From the NCBI GenBank assembly GCA_009602725.1, contig WELB01000091.1, forward strand, positions 322,385 through 359,279: DNA of 36,895 bases. The letters run 5' to 3'. Under the pieces are notes generated by a model. It searched no databases. It was not told the DNA's origin and saw only the letters and a list, made by a program, of their open reading frames with translations. Position numbers and translations under genes: made by a program. Shown here in pieces: positions 1 to 9,265 of the stretch (positions are counted from its first letter, which is position 1; the number at the start of each line of letters is the position of its first letter). Source of the stretch: Spirogloea muscicola (taxonomy: Eukaryota; Streptophyta; Zygnematophyceae; Spirogloeales; Spirogloeaceae).

Positions 1-2
1 GA

Positions 3-1669
3 TCTCCGGCGGCGCCGCTGGCGCTGTGGGGAGCCGGCTGGCGGCGGCGCGAGGCGTTCGTGCCGACCGACCACCGCGTCGGCGCGCTGCTGCAGCCCTC
101 CGACGACGGCGGCGCCTCCGCCGCCGTGGTCGTGGAGCTGCAGGAGCGCGACATCTTCCGCCTCCTGGAGGCCCGCATCCTCGGCCTCCCCCGCGCCGCC
201 GGCCCGGGCTTCGCCGCCTGCCATCCCGGTTAGCTCCCCGAAGCCCAAGGCTAATACCCACTATTTTCCACTAACCACAAAGTCATAGGTACCTTGAATC
301 TAATCTTTGGTGCCAATGCGGGACTTGTGTTTACATGCTTCCCTTTGGCCATGGTCATCGTCCGGCAGCAGCTGGCCTCATCTTCAGGAGCCAGTTGTCA
401 GCCAGTCGTGAGCACCTCAAGCAATGTTCCCGAGTGACCATGCCGACGACCGGACGGCCCTCCTGACGACCATCCGCTTGGCTCTGCAGACCTGCGGCTG
501 GGCGGCCTGCTGCACCTCGTGAGCGTCGTGCTGGCGGTGCCCGCGGCGTGGGACGTGGAGCTCGGGACGCAGTTCCGCGAGGGCGCCGCTGGCGGGCCCG
601 GGCAGCGCTTCTACCGCACGCGGGTCCTCGCCGCGCTCCTCGACGCCGCGCGCACGAGACACACTGCGCAGGTGCGAGCCCGTTCGGATCAGCCACCAGA
701 CTATCCCCCGACTCTTGGGAGCCGTAACACATTGGACGATCAAGCAGCAAGCAGCAATCGTTTGTTTTTGTCAGCAACTGTCATGCCTTGTGTTGCCATT
801 GCTGCTGGCTGTCTGACAGTGCTATCTCTTGATCTCTGTTGGTGGCAGCCACTCCCACCCGATGCAGGGGGCATGGAGGAGGACTCGCCACGGCAACGGG
901 CGTGCTTCTCTATGCTTGCAGGCGGCAGCAGCGCCGCGCGCTTGAATGCTGAGCTCCATCAGCTCCGGCGGGCGGCACTGGAGGCTGACGGTCACAGCAG
1001 CGGTGAAGGCGATGAGACCGACGGGGAGAGCTGCCTGGACGAGCTCTTGTCGCTAGACAGCCGAAGCGGCAGCTTCCCTGACCTCAATGATGCCGCCGCC
1101 GCCATCAGCGGCCTTGGCGATGCTGGCGAGGGCGGCAGCCCGAGCTCTGCCGATGCGATGCCGCTCGGCGCGCACATCGAGCCTCTGCCACTGGGCCTGG
1201 AGATTGGCGAGGACGCCGTGGCAGCCGCAATCGAGCGTCTCCATTGCCTGCTGCAGCGGCTCCTGCTCGAGCGTGATCAGAGAGCTGGCTTCTGCGTCGA
1301 GATCAACGCACTCGAAGGCACACCGCGCTGCAGCCGCAGCGCCAGCCGCCACCAGCTCGACGGTAAGTTTGTCGTCTCGATCCTGAGACTGCCTTTGCCT
1401 GCCCAATGACTGGCTTGTTGCTCGTCATGACCTTGGCAGAGGTTTGAAGCCCCGGCATTTTCTTGCCCTGCACTCGCGCAGATCTGAGTGGGAGTGACAT
1501 CGACAATGGTGACGAGTACGACCCATTTCGAAACGGCGGCCTATGCGAGGAGGACGACTACGAATCCGATCTGGCCGGTGGCTACGAGGATGGCGGCGAC
1601 CTCATGGACCTCATGGCCGTCCGCAACATCTGGGCGGAAGGGTGTGCCGCCGCCACTGCTGCTGGCTGA
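3..1669 (+). CDS. Unrecognised protein, C-terminal four exons (5' end outside window)
   Basis: I do not recognise this protein. Four exons join in a consistent frame: 3-228, 490-671, 849-1362 and 1482-1669, giving about 369 residues and a TGA stop. Introns 229-489 and 672-848 are GT-AG, in phases 1 and 0. The third, 1363-1481, has a strong GTAAGT donor and a CAG acceptor, phase 1. The first two exons encode a compact segment with an aliphatic stretch ([15 protein letters not shown]) and a motif [15 protein letters not shown]. The third encodes a Ser/Asp/Glu-rich, probably disordered region with a leucine-rich helix ([18 protein letters not shown]). The last is very acidic (many D, E and DY pairs). 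Exon GC is high and intron GC lower, as in the other genes here. The acidic tail suggests a soluble nuclear or cytosolic protein, but that is inference. It converges on the complex I gene. Confidence 0.6.
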
Positions 1670-2557
1670 CTAAGATCGAATCTGCTGAGCAGTGCTTGTA
1701 TCCTGCGTGTATACTATGTAGCAGCTGACTAGAGTTCACCTGCATTAGCGAGAGCCCTGCCCACACGACGTTGCAGCCATGGAGCTGTTTTCTGGCAATG
1801 GCTCTCACCCAACTCCTTTTACTGAGCCTGTCGGTGCGCGCCGGCAGTGCACAGCTGCCACTTTTAGCTCTTAGTGGCGGTTGCACAGCGGGCGCTCTCC
1901 GACAGTCTGCCTGTATAATGTGGACACTTGCTGCAAACCTGCGAACCTGTACAAGTCAACCTCAGACCCAGGCCCGGTTCGCACTTTTGACTCGTTGTTC
2001 TCTGTGATATATTTGTTGCAACTTGTCATCAATTTGTCGGTCACACTATTTCACGGACTTGAATCAGCACATGAGGTGGCCTAAGCACCTGCGCCATAAG
2101 ATTGGCAAAATTGAGCAGACGGATATAAAAGTGACGAGGCTGGAGCCTCAGGACCACTGCCCACGCTGTCAATGGTGGCTGTAGAGCCGCCAGCCCAGTC
2201 CCAAGCCAATCTTTGGCATTGATAACTCACAAAAAGCAGTTTCAATGACAATCGCCGACGAGACTTGGTGCCTGGCCAGCTCCAGCCCCCGGCCTGCCCA
2301 GGCTAGCAGTCACAATGGGCTGAACGACACGCTTGAAGATGCAAGGCATGTGCCAGACAACGCTGCATGATGGGACATTTGAAAGCCGCAATGGCTTCCT
2401 CAGCGCGCTCTGCTACTGACACGATGAGCTCCCACCACTCCACGCGGCAACCGCCGCAGTAAACCCTAAACCCTTAGCCCTGAACCCAAACAACGAGGCC
2501 ACTGAGGGCGCCGCCCAAGTGGTCTCGCTCCTTAGTATCACCGGTACAAACGATTCG
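1670..2557. other. Convergent intergenic region, no gene seen
   Basis: This stretch lies between the stop codons of two convergent genes and probably holds both 3' untranslated regions. Open frames are short and lack the GC-rich composition of neighbouring exons. The only structure I see is a short telomere-like tract near 2460-2485. Confidence 0.5.
2460..2485. repeat. Short interstitial telomere-like motif (CCCTAAA type)
   Basis: The sequence AAACCCTAAACCCTTAGCCC contains one clean copy of the Arabidopsis-type telomere unit CCCTAAA plus degenerate flanks. It is too short for an internal telomere. It could be a telo-box, an ancient repair scar, or chance. A similar degenerate stretch occurs at 16807-16850. 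Confidence 0.5.
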
Positions 2558-2801
2558 TCACCGGCGGAGGCGGGCCACCTCGGCGTCGTTGGGTTTGAAG
2601 CCCATGAGGCGGCCGGCGGAGGCCTGGTACGCCAGCATGAAGCCGCCGATGGCCCCCAGCGTGGCCGCCGCGTACATGGACGGGCCCCGCACGTTGCTGC
2701 TGGCGCCTGTGCTCTTTGGTGGTTGGAGAGGTCACATTGCCCGGCGGAAACGCTGCGTTAGCGGCGGCGGCAACGCGGCGGCGGCAGTGAAGGAAGCGGT
2801 A

Positions 2802-2832
<31 letters not shown>

Positions 2833-2990
2833 GCGGGGCGCTCGCCTGCCAGGTAGCCGAAGGGCAGCGAGGCGGCGGTGAGGCCCGCCCACTTGGCGTA
2901 GTCGGCGGCGCCGAAGTTGCCGATGGCGGTGCCGAACGACGGCGTCCCGTCCACCACTGGGAACTTGGGCTGCTCCAGCGGCACGCCCAT
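2558..2990 (-). CDS. Small plant complex I subunit (ESSS/NDUFB11-like), two exons
   Basis: Reading the minus strand, exon 1 is 2990-2846 and exon 2 is 2706-2558, giving a 97-residue protein. It begins MGVPLEQPKFPVVDGTPSFG and ends MGFKPNDAEVARLRR. The pattern (MG-P-QPKFPVVDG at the N-terminus, then a glycine-rich hydrophobic helix ATLGAIGGFMLAYQ after RGPSMY, then RLMGF-PN) resembles the small plant mitochondrial complex I proteins annotated as the ESSS subunit, in the membrane arm of NADH:ubiquinone oxidoreductase. One transmembrane helix is visible at about residues 60-76. The start is the first ATG after a long GCC-repeat leader. The intron appears to use a GC donor (CAG|GCGAGC): this join, phase 1, restores YLAG-ASSNVRGPSMY. 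Family assignment is from memory of the motif, so moderate; the reading frame is well supported. Confidence 0.7.
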
Positions 2991-3125
2991 GGCCGCCGCC
3001 GCCGCCGCCGCCGCGGGAGCCGCCGCGAGAGCCGCCGCGAGAAGCGGGGGACTGTTGCAGCGGCGGCCGCTTCCTGCGGCGGCTCTCGCGGCGGCTGCGG
3101 CGGCGGCGGCGGCGGCAGCGGCACG
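2991..3125 (-). repeat. GCC/GGC trinucleotide-rich leader of the complex I gene
   Basis: Imperfect GCC/GGC repeats run upstream of the minus-strand ATG at 2990 and also fill much of the intron (about 2790-2840). They create long spurious alanine- and arginine-rich reading frames on both strands. They most likely form part of the 5' untranslated region. Confidence 0.55.
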
Positions 3126-3159
3126 ACGAGGCAGCCCGTGTCGAGGAATGCCTTTTCCT

Positions 3160-3225
3160 TTGATCTTTGTCCATTCTTTTTGGGCTGGCTTTTCGCAGCC
3201 CTTGCCCCCATTGGGAGTGCCACTT
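3160..3225 (+). repeat. Dispersed repeat, Q module copy
   Basis: It contains a TTTGTCCATTCTTTTTGGG core followed by CTGGCTTTTCGCAGCCC. The same pattern recurs near 6110, 14525 and 14930 and in reverse near 6240, 21710 and 26475. The core GGCTG...CAGCC can pair with itself. Confidence 0.6.
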
Positions 3226-3359
3226 CTCCTCGACGTTGTTCTCATTGACGCTTTCCAACCAGAGGCACCCACACCGACTGTTGGGTTCAGGTTGTGTGTG
3301 TGTTTGGGCGACACATCATGCGGAGAGGAAGAAAGAGAGGCACTAATATGACCACCCCC

Positions 3360-3426
3360 GGGGCGACCACTTCTTCCCGTGCGCCGTGGACATACACGGC
3401 GGCTACGGAACGAAGTGGTCTTCCCC
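3360..3426. repeat. Long imperfect inverted repeat (hairpin)
   Basis: GGGG (3360-3363) faces CCCC (3423-3426). GACCACTTC (3365-3373) is the exact reverse complement of GAAGTGGTC (3412-3420). TTCC (3374-3377) faces GGAA (3407-3410), and CGCCGTG (3382-3388) faces CACGGCG (3395-3401). Together they can form a stem of about 24 pairs with internal loops and a small terminal loop. It directly precedes the R module of the dispersed repeat at about 3425. Confidence 0.6.
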
Positions 3427-3606
3427 TCGTTAGCTTGTCAGATTTGTTTGTGCTCACCCGTGGGTACTAATGTCATCTTAGGTACCTTAGATTAGGTCTC
3501 CGTATTATGTAGCATTGTTTAGTCTGCACTCGACTCTGCCTGAACAATGTATTGGCTTGAATTGGCCTCCCTTTCAATTCATGCGCCCCGCGCGCCTTCT
3601 CTCTCC
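3425..3606 (+). repeat. Dispersed repeat, near-full copy (R then P modules)
   Basis: The R module (3428-3480) contains GTGCTCACCCGTGGGTACTA. The P module (3541-3606) contains CAATGTATTGGCTTG, then TTGGCCTCCCTTTCA, then CATGCGCCCCGCGCGCC. The same order and spacing recur, reverse-complemented, at 26090-26262 and 4060-4255. No coding capacity is visible. Confidence 0.75.
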
Positions 3607-3607
3607 A

Positions 3608-5884
3608 TCGCCTGGCACTGCATGTTGATGTGCATGTGATCACTCGGGGATATTAGTGTCCCCCCTAGCCAGCTCATTACCTAGTTAACAGGACATTTGT
3701 AAGGCTAGGATTTGCCTCCCTTTCAATTTCATGCGCACCGCGCGCCTTCTCTCTTCCACTAGCGGGCGATGGCTGTGACTGGCCAGCCGAGAAAAGGAAA
3801 GAATGCAAGTGGCTTTTAGTTAAAGGCAATGGATATGAGAAGAAAGCTCTATCAGAGGAGAGTGAGGGCTGTGAAAGCCAGCCCCATAAGAAAGCGCTGT
3901 CTCTTCATAAAAAAGCTCTTCCATAAGGTCTGAGGACAGGGACAATCTTGCCACTTCCCACCTCACTGGCACGCCCCGCGCAGCCGCGCAAGGATGTGCC
4001 TCTATCCAAAGAAAACAAATAGCGCCTCCAAAGTAAGGCTGTGGCTGTGAGAGGCCAGTCAAGAAGAGAGAAGGTGCGCGGTGCGCATGACATGAAAGGG
4101 TGGACGCTGCAAGCCAATACATTGTTCAGGCAAAAGCAGTGCAAGAAGTGAGGCTACATGACATGAAGCCCTATGCTAAGGTGGCTAAGGAAACAGTGTG
4201 ACTTTAGTACCCACAGGTCGAGCACATGCAATTTCGACAGGCTAAGTTGGGGAGCTGGAGCGCGCCGCCACGGAAGGCAGAAGAAGCAGCTCTCTTAAAA
4301 GGGGGGCGAGGTCTGTCAAATGCCAGCTCAGAAGGAATGGAACAAGGTCCGAAAGAATTTTCGTGTATTTGAAACAAACGAAGGCCAAATGGCCAAGTAC
4401 AAAGGCAAGCACATCTAAGAAAGGGCCGGGAGGGGCTGAGGGCTGCAAAGGGCCAGCCTGTTATAAGTATAACAAAGTCCAAAGAGACGGAAGCAGATAG
4501 CACGCAGGAAAAAGAGGGATCACCAAGGGTTGCCGCTCAGTTACACCTACTTTGCAGCTGCTAGCCGGCAATACTAGCAGCCGGAAACACCAGCAGTCGT
4601 AGCCGCCGCCGCCTGAGGACGCCATGCAATTCAAGCTCCTAGATTCTGAAGGACAGACATTTCCACGAAGGAGGCGATACTGCGATAGGCCAGCCGGGAA
4701 ACGAAGAGAAGGACCATGACATGGAGCCCTCCACGATCCTGTTTGTGGTGTCCGTGCAGTAAGAGCTAGCTGAGCCCTTCAGTTTGTCTGTTTGTTGGTG
4801 GCCACATATTAGAAGTTGTTCAAGGAAAGAAAGAAAAGTGGCCGTAGCAGCTTATTGTGCATAGAGCTGATCAGGTCGCTCGGGCGCACATGACATTCCC
4901 TATCAGTGCATACTTGCAGCTCTCAGCTGAAGAATTACAAGCATCTTCAAGTGCCCTCCAAACCAGCAGAGGAACATGAAGCAATGACAATTTGGAATAC
5001 TCTATGTAGAATTGTACCTAGCGATGGCAAAATCCAATAGGGCTGTTCATATGTGCATCCTTGACGGGTCTTGATATTCTGCAGCTATGCTGATCTAATT
5101 TGACATATCTGACTAGGCATGCATGGAGCTAAGGTTCTAGTTGTCAAGCTTTCAAACAAGCTCGTAGAATCCATCCAACTATGATGTACGATGTGCAAGT
5201 ATGCATGCGAGCTTGTAAGATCCATCCAAGTAACATGACCTAGAACCAAACTTCTACCACTTCACTTGCTATATCTGATCCTCTGTGGTCGGTGCATGTG
5301 TGGGTACTGCTACCTGATGTAGGCGGCAGCGATGATGGATCCACATGGGCACATTAGAATTGTGTGTACTATCGAGTTTAACATCACCAATGATATTCAA
5401 TGCAACAAGGATAATCAAGGATTGGAAGTAAAGTAAAGTCCATCATGGAGCTGTCATGTGACTGCTTCCTCGTGTCCTGCTTCCTCCGAATGTGATTCTG
5501 AAAAGAGGAGCCATCAGGCTTGCGCACTTGTGGATTGGGCAGTACCTCTTTGTGCCCTTTCAGACCTTTTTCATTCCCATTGGGCTGGCCTCTCACATGA
5601 TCGCCTAAGTTGAAGAAGCAAGAGGGCTTTTCCTCTTGTAGCCGGCCGTGGAGCACCTTCAGCCTGCTATTTGTCCGAGCTCTCGTATATCCTTCCCTAA
5701 GATTGCCGCTGTAATGTCGTGTGGGCCGTTCACTAAGCCGTTGGCTCCAGTGAGGGAAAATAAGCAAGGCCGTCGGGCTTCCATGCAGCTCCAGAGCCCA
5801 GAGCCACAAAGCGTGGTTGGGGGCCTTCTTGGGGCATCGCTTTGTCTAAAGCTACATCCTTTGCTCTAGCTTTGCCTGGAAAGT
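3608..5884. repeat. Repeat-rich intergenic block: P, Q and R module copies, no gene seen
   Basis: A P+Q copy lies at about 3708-3795 (TTTGCCTCCCTTTCAATTTC, then GGCTGTGACTGGCCAGCC). A reversed Q-P-R copy lies at about 4030-4255. Q fragments are at about 3865-3885, 4325-4350, 4435-4475, 4685-4720 and 5545-5597. At about 5156-5177 and 5209-5231 there is an imperfect direct repeat ending GATCCATCCAA or GAATCCATCCAA. No open frame here has coding character or a recognisable family. Confidence 0.55.
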
Positions 5885-6275
5885 GTTTGGCTTGATCTGG
5901 CCGCCCTCGCATTGCATGCGCACCGCGCGCCTGCTTCACAATACCATCGGCAGCCCCGCTCTGGAGACTGCGAAGTTCGGCATTTGGGCACGGCTAGTCT
6001 TGTGTCTAGCTGTGTAATTTTATTTCTCGGCTAGAGTCTTCGAGCTCATAATCTTGAGGGCTGGCATTCTCTTCTACTTTCACGGCTGGCCCCTTCGAAC
6101 CTTGTCAATTATTTTTTGGGCTGGCTTTTCACAGCCTTTTCTTCGCTTTCACAGACCTTGTTCATTTCATCGGGCTGGCCTCTCACGGTCACGGCATTAC
6201 ATTGAAAGCACAAGCGCGGCCAGAGTGACTGGTGGCTGGGAAAGGCCAGCCCAAAGGAATGGACAAGGTCTTGTC
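5885..6275. repeat. P module copy and inverted pair of Q modules
   Basis: A P copy (5885-5938) has CATTGCATGCGCACCGCGCG. Three or more Q copies follow at about 6083-6275. Those at 6154-6192 and 6225-6270 face each other: the left reads GACCTTGTTCATT then GGGCTGGCCTCTCAC, and the right is its approximate reverse complement ending GGAATGGACAAGGTC. They could fold into a stem of about 40 bases. Confidence 0.6.
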
Positions 6276-7193
6276 GTGCGATATCCCGTCGGTGGCTCAT
6301 TGGTGTCGGTGTTGACAAGGACGCGGAGGTGGCTGCTCACGTGGATATTCGAGGGTGAGTAATTTCTCAATTTGGTGTGAAGGTGGGTCGCGAGCGCGGC
6401 ATCTCCAACCCGCTTCGGTCAGAATCAGAAAAGATACGTTTCGATCTGGTCGGCGTCGGAGCATCATCCGGATCCCGGCGCCAGTGCCTCGCCATCAACG
6501 GTGCTTAGGCTTCCTCGCCGCCATGGTCAATCAGTGCCTCGGCGTGCAGCGCATTGCCCTCTTGCCACCTTCGCCACACAAAGCCCTGCTGATTTATCTA
6601 AGCCAAGAAAGCTCACGAAAGCACGTCGAAGGTGTGATATGCCTCGATAAGCCGTGAGGGACCAGTAGGGCAGTGGTAGGGTAATGGTAGGTAGTGGTAG
6701 AAGCGAGTCTCAGGCCTTGAGGCTGGGGAACCCAAATGGGCCAAATGGCCCACCCCAACAAAACAATGTCATTCTTTATTTGACCAGGCATAAAGGGTGT
6801 GGAGGGCCGGGGGCCGAGCAACTCGCTCGGCCTAGTCTCTTCCTTTTGGCTGCTGCCAACCTTTGCCGCCGCCGCTGCCGCTGCCGCCGCCGCTGCTGCT
6901 GCCACTGCACAGTAAGCGTAGCGCGCGCGCCCAGGGCCACGCCACGAAGGCGTGGGCACAGGCAAAAAGCACAGACCTGCAAAGAGCCTCACCCGACGAG
7001 CCCCGCATCCGGTCGCAAAAGACCGAGCGTGCACTTGGTAAGCCGTGCGAATCATCCCCAAGTCCAAGCCTAACCTTGGACCATCAGAGAGCCTCGCCGA
7101 ACACGCGCGAGCGACTTTCATCGTGCTCCATTGCATCTACTGCATTGTGAGCTTGTTTCTCCGGCATCTTGTCATTGTTACTCGAAGTTTCCA
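6276..7193. other. Intergenic, no gene seen
   Basis: Short overlapping frames occur on both strands, without splice-consistent continuation or a recognisable motif. A GCC/GCT-rich patch at about 6866-6910 produces alanine- or arginine-rich frames. Nothing here supports a gene call. Confidence 0.4.
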
Positions 7194-7333
7194 GTTACTG
7201 GGGCCACTCCCCTTGGTTCGAGTTCGCTGTTACTGGGGCCACTCCCCTTGGTTCGAGTTCGCTGTTACTGGGGCCACTCCCCTTGGTTCGAGTTCGCTGT
7301 TACTGGGGCAACTCCCCTTGGTTCGAGACACTG
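7194..7333. repeat. Tandem array, four copies of a 35-bp unit
   Basis: Copies start at 7194, 7229, 7264 and 7299. The first three are essentially identical. The fourth has one internal change (GGGGCAACTCCCC) and a diverged last few bases. Each unit carries GGGGCCACTCCCC, which can form a four-pair hairpin. As 35 is not a multiple of three, the array shifts frame with every copy, so it is unlikely to be coding. Confidence 0.9.
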
Positions 7334-7908
7334 TTACTTTTGAAACTCTCTCTGAGGGTACTTTTGGGCTCATTCTGGTTTCTTGTTCGTACGCTTTGCT
7401 TGTGACTTGTCCATTCGATCCCATTTTACTAGTAAATTGATCATTTCCATTCCAAGTTCTTAATTGCCAACCATGTCATCTGTTGGTTACTCCTATTCTG
7501 TTATTTTCTGTTGTGTTGTTTTCAATTGATATCCAAGTAGCTCCTAAATTCCTCGCGGACCTATTTCCACCTCAATTCATTGAGTGCCCACCACGCCAGA
7601 CTGATTTCTTGCCTGCTTCCGTACTAATCTGACTTCTCGACGCTTATCTGGCAATTGACGCCCTGTGGCACGACAGTCTGAAGGAAGCAAGCGCGGCCAG
7701 ATTGACTGGTGGCTGGGAGAGGAAGGAGCCGGACTGCGAAAAGAGCTGTTTCCTTGCTGAAGGTCAAGGGCTCAACAAACCAAACCGGCGATTGGCTTTG
7801 TTGAATGCTAGCTTGACGGCAGCTCGACGGCACTTCGGAAGAATCCAGGCAAGAGCGGGGGAGGGGCGTAGGGGGTACGTACATCTCCTGGCTGCCCGCC
7901 GCTGCGAG
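7334..7908. other. Intergenic; Q-type repeat fragment at about 7688-7725
   Basis: The fragment AAGCGCGGCCAGATTGACTG followed by GTGGCTGGGAGAGG closely matches 6211-6246. Otherwise this stretch is T-rich and shows no gene. Confidence 0.45.
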
Positions 7909-8050
7909 CCACGTGTCTAGCCGAATCTGCCACGTCAACGTGGGGCCCGGCTGCAGGACACGCGTCGCCCAATCTACATGCAAGGCTGGCGCGTGCTGCC
8001 ACGTGGCGGCAATGGCCGCGCCCTTCGCTGCGAGGGCACCACGTGGCGCC
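7909..8050 (+). promoter_or_regulatory. Cluster of ACGT-core / G-box (ABRE-like) sites
   Basis: Within about 140 bases are CCACGTGTC (7909-7917), the inverted pair CCACGTCAACGTGG (7930-7943), the palindrome GCCACGTGGC (7998-8007) and CACCACGTGGCGCC (8037-8050). In plants, CACGTG and ACGTGKC cores are bZIP (ABF/ABI5-type) binding sites in ABA- and dehydration-responsive promoters. They lie about 260-400 bases upstream of the ATG of a dehydrin-like gene. Confidence 0.7.
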
Positions 8051-8067
8051 ACGGCACTTGGCAGCAG

Positions 8068-8197
8068 GTGCCTGGCTTCCCCCCCCTCCTCCCCCTCCCT
8101 CCCCGGTGGTCGCCCGTAGGTGATTCCAGCCCCTCGCTTTTCGGCCTCCCTCCCTCCTCCCCCCCCCTCTTCCCCCACTTCCCCAGCCGATATAGTC
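8068..8197 (+). promoter_or_regulatory. C/T-rich core promoter with possible TATA element
   Basis: Dense C/T tracts at about 8070-8100 and 8145-8180 precede CCGATATAGTC, a possible TATA element at about 8189-8195. The ATG is about 115 bases further on, behind a CCGCCG-rich leader. The TATA call is tentative. Confidence 0.4.
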
Positions 8198-8309
8198 TAC
8201 CTCGGCAGCTCCCCATTACTTACTTCCATCTTCCTCACGTCTCCACTCATCAATCTTAGCTTCCTTACCCTCCGCCGCCGCCGCCGTCGCAGCCGCCGTC
8301 GCCGCCACC

Positions 8310-9265
8310 ATGACGCTCGGCGATAAGCTCCACCAGATGGAGGACAAGGTCATGGGCATGATCCACAAGAAGAAGGCGAACGACGGCACCGACGGCACTG
8401 GCGCCGGCACTGCCAGCACTGGCAACACCTCCAGCGACATGTACAACAGTGCGTTCAGCCGCCGTTGCCGCCCTTGTAGTCTGCGGCTGTCGCTGCTGCA
8501 GCTGCTGCTGATGCATATATGAGAGTATTGTCTATGGTGAAAGATAAGACCTGCATGTAACAGGAACTAAGCCGGATTGCAAAATTGAGAATGGTCAGTC
8601 TAGTTCAGCTTAGCTCAGCTCAGTTGAATCAGCTGAATTATACTGAGCTGCGTGTTGACTACAATTGAGCTAAGCTAAGCTAAGCTGAGCTGAACTACCA
8701 TTGTCAATTATGCAGTCCAGCTCTGCTTGTTGGAAGGCCTCTTTGAGGTTCTTCTGCTGCAGCAGTCATTGTTGTGGACCTTGCATCAACAGATTGTCCT
8801 CTGAGAGAACAATGCGATGTTTGTTAAGCTTCTTGAGATGCATAATGTGCAGGTGGCACTGGCACCGGTACCGGCATGGGCACCGGCACTGGATACAGCG
8901 CCGGTGGCACCGGCATGGGCTCTGACTCCACCGGCATGGGCACTGGCATGGGCACTGGCATGGGCACCGGCACTGGCATGGGCAGTGACTACAGCACCGG
9001 CACCGGCACCGGCATGGGCACCGACACCGGTCCCGGCATGGGCACTGACTACAGCAGCACAACTGGCACTGGCATGGGCACTGGCATGGGATCCGACCCC
9101 AACTCTGGGACCGGCATGGGTCAGGGCATGGGCACTGGCTATGACTCTGGTGTCATGGGTGCCCAGACTGGTATGGGTGGCGGCCAGGGCAACATGGGTG
9201 TCGGTGGGTACCAATCTGGAGCCAACACTGGCGCGTTCAACAACAACAACACCAACACCTACTGA
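8310..9265 (+). CDS. Dehydrin/LEA-like Gly-Thr-Met repeat protein, two exons
   Basis: Exon 1 is 8310-8448 and exon 2 is 8853-9265, joined in phase 1 across a GT-AG intron, giving a 183-residue protein. The ATG has a strong context (GCCGCCACCATGA). Residues 1-25 form a basic amphipathic stretch (DKLHQMEDKVMGMIHKKK) that loosely resembles a dehydrin K-segment (EKKGIMDKIKEKLPG). The rest is low complexity: many copies of GTGMG or GTGTG, with D, S and Y interspersed (GSDYSTG, GTDYSS), then a tail of GGYQSGANTG, asparagines and TNTY. No transmembrane segment or signal peptide is visible. The composition suggests a disordered, hydrophilic stress protein, and glycine/threonine-rich phi-segments are known in some dehydrins. 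The upstream ABRE-like cluster fits desiccation or ABA induction. The function is inferred; there is no clear Y- or S-segment, so a generic glycine-rich protein is the alternative. Confidence 0.75.
8601..8697. repeat. Inverted-repeat element inside the dehydrin-like gene intron
   Basis: The left end begins TAGTTCAGCTTAGCTCAGCT and the right end finishes GCTAAGCTGAGCTGAACTA. The ends are near-perfect inverted repeats built from AGCT-containing steps. The size (about 97 bp) and structure fit a tiny MITE-like insertion or an intronic hairpin. Confidence 0.6.
8886..9185 (+). repeat. Coding minisatellite (GGCATGGGCACTGGC-type units)
   Basis: Exon 2 of the dehydrin-like gene consists largely of 6-bp-phased variants of GGC ACT/ACC GGC ATG GGC. 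The repeat keeps frame, so copy number can vary without disrupting the protein. Confidence 0.8.

Noticed and set aside
2538-3314. Long Ala/Arg-rich open frames on both strands across the GCC-repeat region
   Set aside because: They are by-products of GGC/GCC repeats. Only the short frame with conserved complex I motifs makes sense.
5384-5809. 140-residue minus-strand frame considered as a gene
   Set aside because: It has no recognisable motif or splice context, and part of it is Q-module repeat sequence.
7045-7440. Frame with repeated PLVRVRCYWGHSPW-like peptide across the 35-bp array
   Set aside because: The 35-bp unit changes frame with each copy, so the peptide is an artefact of the tandem DNA repeat.
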